Origin: Spirogloea muscicola
Lineage: Eukaryota; Streptophyta; Zygnematophyceae; Spirogloeales; Spirogloeaceae
NCBI GenBank assembly: GCA_009602725.1
Contig: WELB01000003.1
Coordinates: 1,721,896-1,736,339 of the forward strand
Direction: 5' to 3'
DNA length: 14,444 nt
Part shown: in pieces, positions 8,410-14,444 of the stretch
How positions within the stretch are numbered: the stretch's first letter is position 1
Layout: the number at the start of each line of letters is the position of its first letter
Made by a program: the position numbers and the translations under genes
Notes under the pieces: generated by a model
Told to the model about the DNA's origin: nothing
The model's database searches: none
Seen by the model: only the letters and a program-made list of their open reading frames with translations

Positions 8410-8868
8410 GAAGGCGCGCGGTGCGCATGAAATTGAAAGGGAGGCCAACTCTAGCCTTACAAATGTCCTGGTAACTGGGTAATGAGCTGGCTAAGGGGGA
8501 CACTAAATATCCCCGAGTAAGCACATGCATATCTGACAAGCTATACTGAGGAGCCAACCCACCACCACGGAAGCCATTAGCCTGGGCTTATGCACGACCA
8601 GCACGCTGGTGAATCGCAGTGCTTGGGAGCGCTGCAGACTCAATGATAGCCTCATCCTATAGCATGCAATGATGGCTTGCGGGACGCTAGAATGGCCTAA
8701 GCTACCCGCCCGACTACGTCGGCGGGCATCAACATGCAGTGCCAGGCGATGGAGGAGGGCAGACCACTTCGTTCCATAGCCGCCGTATATGTCCATGGCG
8801 CATGGGAAGAAGTGGTCGCCCCGGGGGTGGTCACTATAGTGCCTCTCCTTCTTCCTCTCCGCATGATA
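8410..8868 (-). pseudogene. non-LTR retrotransposon C-terminal fragment, family C (F5) with tail C
   Basis: Reading leftward, the frame gives ERKKERHYSDHPRGDHFFP, then CAMDIYGGYGTKWSALLHRL, then CYRMRLSLSLQRSQAL. After a frame change come SDMHVLTRGY and a lost stop (TTA in place of a stop). The order matches F3/F8, so it is the same protein domain from a distinct lineage. A TAG lies in frame just upstream of the ERKKER block. Downstream, 8445-8410 carry tail C (CCTCCCTTTCAATTTCATG, then CGCACCGCGCGCCTTC), also found alone at 2838-2927. Confidence 0.6.
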
Positions 8869-8879
8869 TGTCGGCTATC

Positions 8880-9263
8880 GTTCCGGCCGCGCCTCGCACG
8901 GCTCGGCCAGGAGGCCGGCGGTAGCGAGAGCGGGCCACGGACGCCACGAAGGCGGGTAGAAATTATGAGAAGAAATTATTGTCAGGCGCGTCAATTGCAC
9001 TAAGCTGCCAATCATAGGTAGAAAATAATATGAAAGCAACAACTGATACAAGTGGTGATTGCTACTTCTCCACTGTCTCTTCGCCAGTATCTCCAAGGAG
9101 AGGAGCGTCACAGAGACTCTGTATAAGAAATTTTCAAGTCTGTCAGTGGCGTGATGCCATACATACAGTCTATCCAGTCGTAGTGGGCTTGTATACGATG
9201 TACCACGCTAGCCAACCAAGTGATAGCACTGATCAAAGGCCTGCCCTATGAGACGATTTTTGG
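8880..9263. other. unassigned, contains 3' flank of the propeller gene
   Basis: No coding frame, repeat family or RNA was recognised. The right part lies beyond the UGUAA motif of the propeller gene. Confidence 0.4.
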
Positions 9264-9268
9264 TTACA
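9264..9268 (-). promoter_or_regulatory. UGUAA polyadenylation-type motif of the propeller gene
   Basis: The minus strand reads CTGATGTAACC, about 160 nt after the TGA that ends the propeller frame (9425-9427). Position and motif fit chlorophyte 3' ends. Confidence 0.4.
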
Positions 9269-9424
9269 TCAGAAAAGTCAGGAGGGGTAATGTCACCAGG
9301 AGAAAAAGCCATGCATTTCTCCCTCTCTCTCGGTGTAATAGATGCCTTACGGATAGGCTGGCCTCCCCACTGACACTCGTTGATGTTGATCCAGTATCCC
9401 GATTCGTCTGAATAATTCTGGAGG

Positions 9425-10837
9425 TCAGGTCCATGTAAAAGGCTCGAGATCTGCATTCAAACGAGTGACATGGAGTTGTCCGCTGCTCTCCGTGCCAGCA
9501 TAGATCATGTAAACCATGTCCTTGAAAGTCGTCAGAGCAGGGACAGAGCCATTCCGGCCCCTGATTTGCTGAGTGTCTCCCCAGCCTCTCCCACCGAGAG
9601 AACGAGAGGCACAGAACTGAGAGCTGTGGTTGTCGCTGTACGCCATTATCAGCCAACCCAAGCAGAATGTAATAGCAACGTTCCGTGCTTGTTGTCCATC
9701 TATTTTCTCAGGGGTTTCCCAACCTCCCGAGGTCGTGTGAACACTCTGTAGAAGACGATCGTTGTCACTGCTTCTGGTAGTGGGGTACACCATTACCAGC
9801 ACATTCTCTACGACAGCCAGCGTGGAGACGTCAAAGCCTTGGTCGCGTATCTCTTGTAAAACATCCCAGTTCCAGCCATCGCCAGACGTTGTCAAATACA
9901 CCGTGCTGCTGTTGAAGCTGCTGTAGGTCATGTGCAGACAGTTGTCGTATGCAGCGAGTGTCGGAGCTCAACTCTTTTGGCCAGCGATCTCACGATATTC
10001 CCAATTGACGCCGTCCGACGAGCAAGATACGTAAAGCTGCGCATTGTCTCGCCCTGTGTAGACAATCCATATCTTGTTCTGGAATACTGCAATGCCAGGA
10101 AAAGATGTGTCGCCTTTTGTGAATTGATCTTGGAGTTCCCATGGATCGTCCCAATTTTCAACGTCGCTTGAACGACTGGCAACCAGCGCCTGGCCACCTT
10201 TCCTTGGATAAACGATATATATGTGGTCATTGAACGTAATAGCCGCAAGGGTAACTGCATACTGGTTTGGTATCACATAATCAGGAAGTTCAGTGGGAGG
10301 GCCTCTCTCCCGGTGTGTGACGACCGGTGCCTTCCCTTTCTTGTGGCCTGTAACAGGAGGTGATAAGAGAATATGTTCAGATGATGATGCATCAACAGTA
10401 TCAAGTATGCCAGCATTGGACTGCAGACCTGAGTGTTACCAATTTTTGAGAAGAGGTAATGACACTGTGTCAGTACCAGAACTTCCCCAGTCAGGCCTAT
10501 ACCAAGCACTTTCTGAGTAATGATCCACACCAAACCCTAGCGGAACTAGAAACTTGGTCCCCAACAAAGCATCATAGGTGAGATGACCTCATCTAGAGAT
10601 GACCCACCCTGCGTGCCCTGGAACTTGGGATGGTCACTTGAAGCCATGTTTGTTCGCCGAATGCGGAAGTGTCTAGATGTAGGCACCACCAGCTGAGGGA
10701 GATCTCTGGTTGTTGGGGTAACTGCAGTCACAAGAGGTTCAAGTGCCACAGGCGCAAATCGATCAATATCAAGCGGATCTGTGCTTTTCAGTTCGTCCAA
10801 ATTGACGAGTTTGCCTGACCGCAATCTTATGCAATGT
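9425..10837 (-). pseudogene. sialidase-like (BNR/Asp-box type) beta-propeller gene with in-frame TGA; exon model tentative
   Basis: The last exon, 10347-9425, encodes about five repeats of roughly 50 residues with the pattern PxIAxFxxxIYIVYxGxxxxQLYVSxSxDGxNW. Examples are ITFNDHIYIVYPRKGGQALV, IAVFQNKIWIVYTGRDNAQL, YVSCSSDGVNW, VYLTTSGDGWNW and DMVYMIYAGTESSGQLHV. The S-x-DG-x-x-W pieces resemble Asp-boxes of sialidase-like propellers; this is a fold-level call and no catalytic residues were identified. One TGA (9970-9968) splits it between AGQKS and APTLAAYDN in an unbroken repeat register. Proposed upstream exons are about 10837-10608 (RLRSGKLVNLDELKSTDPLD) and 10512-10477 (ESAWYRPDWGSS), with GT-AG introns of 95 and 129 bp and matching phases. 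The first exon is missing upstream of a CTCAG acceptor. It is either a pseudogene by one nonsense mutation or read through. Confidence 0.55.
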
Positions 10838-11010
10838 CTGAGTTACCAAAGTAGAGTCGGCCAACTGCAAGAATAGCCCTGATACATATGTCAAAGAAGC
10901 AAAGCACTTCGAGAGGTCACAAAAGCGAATCACTCGAGTCAAGCAAGAGTCGAGTCCAGAGTCCGCTCCGCAAGTAATAAGAGAACAATCGGACTCAAAG
11001 AGAACAGGCA

Positions 11011-11138
11011 AGAGTGCCTCGGCTTTTTGTAACAATTGGTAGAGTGCCTCGGCTTTGTGACAATTGGTAAAGTTGCTCGGCTTTTGTAACCATTGGTCGG
11101 ACAACGGCTCGACCAGGTAACTCGGCTTTGTGAAACTC
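11011..11138. repeat. short tandem repeat, about 28-30 bp, 3 units plus a partial
   Basis: AGAGTGCCTCGGCTTTTTGT with AACAATTGGT (11011-11040) is repeated with small changes at 11041-11069 and 11070-11097. A partial unit (GTAACTCGGCTTTGTGAAAC) ends near 11136. The minus-strand frame across it reads KAEALYQLLQKAEALL, an effect of the repeat. Confidence 0.8.
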
Positions 11139-11139
11139 A

Positions 11140-11770
11140 ATGCAATATGTGCAGCACCTTGCCCTCAATATACCGATATGGCAAGGTCACGACCTGCTAC
11201 ATAGTATGCAGCACGGCTGTATCTCGATCCGCATTTGTAAAGAGTGAGGAGACCTGAGAACCAGCACTTCGGTGTAAGGGGCTCGCAATAGACAGCTCGA
11301 TGTGTCAAAGCTGCTCACCGGCGCAGAGTCACGACGGCTTCTCGCAGTCGACACGCGGGTCCAGGCGAAGGCACACTGGCTCCGCACGCTTCCTGCTCCG
11401 GGCTCGGCGCTCTCCGGGCGCGGACGCAGACGCAGGCGCTGCCGTACGCTACAGGCTCTGGGCTCTACGCTCTCTGGGCGCAGGGGCGCAGCGCGGGCGC
11501 GGGTGGGCGCAGGCGCGGGCAAGAGGGTGAGGCTTGCCGGGTGGACTGCTCGGCCTGGGCCGCTCGCCCCGGCTTGGGCCGGGCGCTGCGAAGGCCGCTG
11601 GCTCGGCTTGGGCATGCTCGTGCAGCGCGTGCTGCAGGCCAACTAGCCTCGCGTGCAGCGCATGCTACGAGCCCACTAGCCTCGAGCTGCGCGAGCACCC
11701 GGATGTGGCGAAGCCCCCGTCAGGCCCGAGGCCAGCTTGAATCAGGCCAGGTTGAAAGCAAGCGTCCCGC
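11140..11770. other. GC-rich repetitive stretch without a supported gene
   Basis: Two kinds of local duplication are visible. GGGCTCGGCGCTCTCCGGGC at about 11400 is echoed by GGGCTCTACGCTCTCTGGGC at about 11460. GCAGCGCGTGCTGCAGGCC with AACTAGCCTCG at about 11621-11651 is echoed by GCAGCGCATGCTACGAGCCC with ACTAGCCTCGAG at about 11657-11688. Long frames on both strands follow from high GC and have compositions typical of that (Arg/Ala/Gly-rich). Confidence 0.5.
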
Positions 11771-11778
11771 TTCGGCAC

Positions 11779-11861
11779 CTTGTTTCGGCTTTGGACATTG
11801 TCCAATTCTTTTTGGGCTGCCTTTGCTGGCCCCTCTTCTCTATGGGCGAGCACTTTCTCTT
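11779..11861 (+). mobile_element. solo tail-B hairpin element
   Basis: Contains TTGTCCAATTCTTTTTGGGC, eroded arms (GGGCTGCC, TTT, GCTGGCCC), then CTCTTCTCTATGGGCGAGCA and CTTTCT. It aligns with the 3' UTR of F6 in reverse (12030-12095), including the stretch before the hairpin. TTCGGCAC occurs just before (11771-11778) and after (11862-11869), but GGCACCT is also present at the equivalent place in F6, so this repeat cannot be taken as a target duplication. Confidence 0.6.
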
Positions 11862-11899
11862 TTCGGCACAGACGTAACACTCATGTGGCTAGCAGAAAG

Positions 11900-12020
11900 T
11901 GCTGGCCCCCTTCTCGTACTATGTTCTTTTTTGGGCTGGGCTTGTCCAGCCCATCTGCTCAACGGGCGAGCCCTTGCTTTTTTGGGCTGGCTTTTCCATC
12001 CCTCGCCCTTTCTTCCTCAG
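11900..12020 (+). mobile_element. two adjacent tail-B hairpin elements
   Basis: The first has GGCCCCCTTCTCGTACTATG, then GGGCTGG at 11933-11939, GCTTGT, CCAGCCC at 11946-11952, then AACGGGCGAGCCCTTGC. The upstream part matches the 3' UTR of F9 (GGCCCCCTTCTCGTTC). The second (11978-12020) has GGGCTGG and a damaged right arm (CCATCCC). They abut head to tail and meet the oppositely oriented tail of F6 at about 12030. Confidence 0.6.
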
Positions 12021-12029
12021 AGAGAAGAT

Positions 12030-12570
12030 AAGTGCTCGCCCATAGAGAAGAGTGGCTGGCAAAGCCAGCCCAAAAAGAATGGACAATATCCCAAGCCAAA
12101 GAAAGAGGTGCCGGAAAAGAACTACACTACAGTCCATGCCTTTGGACTAGGACGAAGACATCAGCCAGAGGACGCTCAGTAACCTCTAGTCAGGAGGAAT
12201 TTCGTGTATTTGAAACAAACGAAGGCCAAAGGCCAAGTACAAAGGCAAGCACATCTAAAGACCTACATAATCTACAGCAAAGTGACCCGAAAGTCAGGAG
12301 ATGCAAGTCGGAGTAGCTAGCAGGGGGAAAGACGTCGCCCTGACGGAAGCCGGAGGCCGCCGCCAAAGCTCGGCCTGCGCGCAAGTGGACTGCGAACGCA
12401 AGGGACCGCTGAAGCGAGACGGCCAACCGCATGCGGAAGACCTGCGCAAGGGACCCGGCGACATTGAAGCCGGGCTGCTCGCCCTGCTGCCCGTGGCGGC
12501 GGGCCGCGGCCTGCTGCGCAAGGCGGTGAAGCAAGTCGAGCCATTTTGCGCCGAAGGCGAAGGGATAAAA
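12030..12570 (-). pseudogene. non-LTR retrotransposon C-terminal fragment, family B (F6), with nested insertion
   Basis: Minus-strand frame in order: EFYPFAFGAKWLDLLHRLAQ, VFRMRLAVSLQRSLAFAVHL, RAGRALAAASGFRQGDVF and PASYSDLHLLT. The frame then enters a 95-bp insertion (12291-12197). Skipping the insertion and one copy of its 9-bp direct repeat, the reading continues to SDLHLLTRGY and TGA at 12178-12176, the family ending. Its own 3' UTR then runs to a perfect hairpin (GGCTGGC, TTT, GCCAGCC) at 12071-12054 and ATGGGCGAGCAC, so hairpin tail B belongs to this element. The 5' end near 12570 abuts a 20-bp remnant of tail A. The reverse transcriptase core is missing. It resembles F5 (GTKWSALLHRLA) in the first block. 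Confidence 0.7.
12188..12300 (-). mobile_element. solo tail-A insertion in F6 with 9-bp target duplication
   Basis: AGTCAGGAG occurs exactly at 12188-12196 and 12292-12300. The 95 bp between them are the family A 3' tail: on minus, GATTATGTAGGTCTTTAGAT, then GTGCTTGCCTTTGTACTTGG and TTTGTTTCAAATACACGAAA. The same tail follows the coding part of F3 and F8. It interrupts the last codons of F6. Confidence 0.8.
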
Positions 12571-12590
12571 TTCGTGTATTTGAAACAAAC
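12571..12590 (-). repeat. 20-bp tail-A terminus
   Basis: TTCGTGTATTTGAAACAAAC, identical to 12201-12220 and 13332-13351. Only the last bases of the tail are present, directly against the 5' end of F6. No direct repeats around it were recognised. Confidence 0.6.
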
Positions 12591-12600
12591 GTAGAGAAGG

Positions 12601-12705
12601 GGGGCCAGCAAAGCCAGCCCAAAAAGAATTGACAAATTGATAGAAAGCGCTCGCCCATTTGAGAATAGGCGCTGAAGCCAGCCCTGAAAAGAATCCAAAG
12701 AGAGA
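12601..12705 (-). repeat. two eroded tail-B hairpin remnants
   Basis: At 12603-12640 the minus strand has GGGCTGGCTTTGCTGGCC after TCAATTCTTTTT. At 12640-12700 it has ATTCTTTTCAGGGCTGGCTT, a damaged right arm, and AAATGGGCGAGCGCTTTC. Both face left, as F6 and F7 do. Confidence 0.55.
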
Positions 12706-12856
12706 TAGCGCTTATCTTCTTTCTTTTGGCTTGAGTGGCCAGACTCGAAAAGCAAGCACATAAACAGTTGGACATCACATAATGGGACTTACCCCTGCTT
12801 ATGTGGAGAGACTGCTTAATCATAGATGAGGCAAAGACATTCCGGACCGCTGGGAC

Positions 12857-13140
12857 CGCTAGCTAGAAGAAAGGGCTCGCCCATTGAGGATATGGGCTGG
12901 AACAGCCAGCCCAAGAAAAAGAATGAACACAGTTCAAGAAGGGGGCTAAGCGAAGCACTTAGGCGAAGCACTAAGAAAGACAAGCACACAAGAAGAAACA
13001 AAGCAGCTACTAATCACTCAGTAACCCCTGCTAAGCAGTCGCAGGTCAGAGAGACTATGCTCCTGGAAGTATGTCCCCTGGCCAGAGCCAGAGGCAGCAG
13101 CGAGGGCTCGGCCGGCACGCAGGTGCAGACGCTAGCTAGA
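12857..13140 (-). mobile_element. 5'-truncated non-LTR retrotransposon copy, family B (F7), with exact 11-bp target duplication
   Basis: CGCTAGCTAGA occurs exactly at 12857-12867 and 13130-13140. The 262 bp between are a complete truncated insertion. On minus it begins in the coding region (LHLRAGRALAAASGSGQG), continues LSDLRLLSRGY to TGA (13020-13018), then has a 3' UTR with a short local duplication (GCGAAGCACT twice), the hairpin GGGCTGG/CCAGCCC at 12913-12894, and ends CAATGGGCGAGCCCTTTCTT. This copy fixes both ends of a family B insertion: the 3' end is about 26 nt beyond the hairpin and there is no poly(A). Confidence 0.8.
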
Positions 13141-13315
13141 CCGCCAAGACCGCCGGGCGGCTCGTTCGGGGAGAGGTCGGCGGGCGATCCGGCCGTGCGA
13201 TTCGAACAGCCATCCCCGCGGCCGCTCCGCGCCGGCAGCACGTGCGGGGCCGGACTGGCGGAATCTCGGGGGACGCCAATCTCGGGGGTCGCTTTCTCGG
13301 CGCTCCCCCCCACGT
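13141..13315. other. GC-rich spacer between two insertions
   Basis: Older DNA between F7 and F8. It is CG-rich, with AATCTCGGGGG twice (about 13260 and 13278). No frame or family was recognised. Confidence 0.4.
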
Positions 13316-13929
13316 CACGTCTACGGAAAATTTCGTGTATTTGAAACAAACATAGGCCAATGGCCAAGTACAAAGGCAAGCAAGCACATCTAAATATCTA
13401 CATAACCTACAGCAGGTTGACCCGCTCAAAATCCACGGGTCAAAACATAAAGGTCGCTAACCGATGCATGAATACTAGATGTCAGGTACGAAGCCTTCTG
13501 TCACCAACTAGAGCTCGCCCAGCTTTCTGATGCAAGGCATTAGCCTGAGCTCGCTGCAAACAGGCCGAAACTCGACGTCGCAAGAACGACAAATATGCAG
13601 CTGGCAAGCCCATTTCAGCCGGAAACACATCTGCACGTCGTGTGTAGCCTAGATTGGCAATGTTTTGGAGGAGGGTGTGAAATCGAGGACCCAGACAGCC
13701 ATAGATGTCGATTGCCGCTGGCAGGAGCTGGTCGCATCGAGGGTAGTCGGAGTAGTGCTGCATCTTCCTTTGTTCTGCACTGCCCACTGCGTGACCTTTG
13801 TGAATTCTTTTTGGGCTGGCTTTTCGCAGCCCTTGCCCCCATTGGGAGTGCCACTTCTTCCTACTGCGTGACCAGCGATGTGTGTTGACGCTGGACCTTT
13901 ATACGCCTCAGTGACAACCACGTCTACGG
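13316..13929 (-). mobile_element. 5'-truncated non-LTR retrotransposon copy, family A (F8), with exact 11-bp target duplication
   Basis: CACGTCTACGG occurs exactly at 13316-13326 and 13919-13929. The 592 bp between include a later 66-bp insertion plus its 11-bp duplication, so the original copy was about 515 bp. On minus it reads VVVTEAYKGPASTHIAGHAV, then (across the nested insertion) GSAEQRKMQHYSDYPRCDQL, LPAAIDIYGCLGPRFHTLL, QNIANLGYTRRADVFPAEMG, LPAAYLSFLRRRVSACLQRA and ALHQKAGRALVG. It breaks shortly before a worn SDLYVLTRGF-stop. The family A 3' tail follows to 13327, ending AAATACACGAAATTTT. The nested element shifts the frame; without it the reading is continuous from 13918 to about 13485. 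Confidence 0.8.
13786..13873 (+). mobile_element. 66-bp solo tail-B insertion in F8 with exact 11-bp target duplication
   Basis: ACTGCGTGACC occurs exactly at 13786-13796 and 13863-13873. The 66 bp between them start TTTGTGAATTCTTTTTGGGC, hold the GGGCTG (13813-13818) and CAGCCC (13827-13832) arms, and end CCACTTCTTCCT, 30 nt beyond the hairpin. The related copy F2 has one AAGCAGT at this point with no insertion, so both filled and empty sites are in the window. Confidence 0.85.
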
Positions 13930-13995
13930 GGACCCCGCCCAAAAAATTGGACCCGTGATACATTTCGTCAGAAACTCGTCACTCCCCGGCTTGAA

Positions 13996-14340
13996 AAGAA
14001 AGAAAGGGCTCGCCCATTGAGGATAGGGGCTGGACAAGCCAGCCCAAAAAAGAATGAACAAAGAACGAGAAGGGGGCCAGAGGAAGCCAGAGGAAGCGCT
14101 AAGAAACCAAAGCACACAAAGAAAGAAAGCAGCTACAAATCACTCGGTAACCCCTCCTAAGCAGCCGCAAATCAGAGAGGCTAGGGTCCTGGAAGTGGGT
14201 CCCCTGGACAGAGCCAGAGGCAGCAGCGAGGGCTCGTCCGGCACGAAGGTGCAGCGCACGGGCCATGGACCTCTGCAGCGAGACGGCCAAGCGCATGCGA
14301 TACACTTGCGAAAAAGCCCGCAGTGCAGGCGCCGCCACAC
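13996..14340 (-). pseudogene. non-LTR retrotransposon C-terminal fragment, family B (F9)
   Basis: Minus-strand frame: VYRMRLAVSLQRSMARALHL, RAGRALAAASGSVQ and PSLSDLRLLRRGY, where the usual TGA has become CGA so the frame runs on to a later TAG. The 3' UTR matches F7 (AGCTGCTTT, AGCGCTTC, GGCCCCCTTCTCGTTC). The hairpin GGGCTGG/CCAGCCC is at 14045-14027, and the end is CAATGGGCGAGCCC with a CTTT run. The right (5') boundary is uncertain and may lie near or beyond the window edge, so its target duplication could not be sought. Confidence 0.65.
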
Positions 14341-14385
14341 GGCCACTCTCGCAGCTGCACTGCCGCCATGGCTGCCGCCGCCCGC

Positions 14386-14408
14386 GACGGCGGCGGCGGC
14401 GGCGGCGC
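14386..14408. repeat. GGC trinucleotide run
   Basis: An uninterrupted run of about seven CGG/GGC units near the window edge, in GC-rich DNA following F9. Confidence 0.85.
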
Positions 14409-14444
14409 CGCGTTGCGCCGCCATGTCGCGCAGGGCCGCTCCCG

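Noticed and set aside
9968-9970. TGA as selenocysteine or a reassigned codon
   Set aside because: The RWDD1 homologue uses TGA as its stop, no SECIS-like element was seen, and the site is not a plausible redox position.
10435-10440. Donor GTAACA after LLKN for the last propeller intron
   Set aside because: The sequence fits a donor but its phase does not match the acceptor at 10348; the donor at 10476 does.
11302-11740. Overlapping long GC-rich frames on both strands
   Set aside because: They are open in several frames at once with Arg/Ala/Gly-rich composition and local duplications, the usual result of high GC.
11771-11869. TTCGGCAC direct repeats as a target duplication around the tail at 11779-11861
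   Set aside because: GGCACCT is also present at the equivalent place in the F6 3' UTR, so the left copy may belong to the element.

Overview
The window looks like nuclear DNA of a green alga (chlorophyte, possibly a trebouxiophyte). The evidence is one clear eukaryotic housekeeping gene cut into about eleven short exons by GT-AG introns of roughly 100-420 bp, plant-type TTTAGGG-like repeats, and UGUAA motifs (the chlorophyte polyadenylation signal) 50-220 nt downstream of predicted stops. No bacterial-style operons, rRNA, tRNA or CRISPR array were seen.

Layout. 1-360: three GC-rich satellite units of about 117-124 bp. 722-764: degenerate telomere-like tract. 914-2160: debris of non-LTR retrotransposons, plus strand. 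2361-2986: a possible small three-exon gene of unknown function, plus strand, whose last exon carries a 90-bp retrotransposon tail between 18-bp direct repeats. 3040-4235: AT-richer, no supported gene. 7373 down to 4461: homologue of RWDD1/Gir2 (RWD domain, partner of DRG GTPases), minus strand, with a second telomere-like tract inside its last intron. 7566-8868: three more retrotransposon fragments. 10837 down to 9425: a sialidase-like beta-propeller gene, minus strand, interrupted by one in-frame TGA. 11011-11138: short tandem repeats. 11140-11760: GC-rich repetitive DNA. 11779-14340: dense, nested retrotransposon fragments. 14386-14408: a GGC run.

The main discovery is in the repeats. At least nine fragments carry the same C-terminal protein domain, ending in SDL-x-x-LTRGY, followed by one of three different 3' tails. 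Tail A ends in a 20-mer motif near AAATACACGAA. Tail B carries a GGGCTGG/CCAGCCC hairpin about 100-120 nt after the stop. Tail C ends CACCGCGCGCCTTC. Tails also occur alone, as 66-95 bp insertions. Exact direct repeats of 11, 11, 11, 9 and 18 bp flank five of these insertions, and in two cases deleting the insertion restores the reading frame of the older element it landed in. The pattern fits non-LTR retrotransposons that mostly leave extremely 5'-truncated copies. The protein families are assigned from motifs read by eye; no database search was possible.
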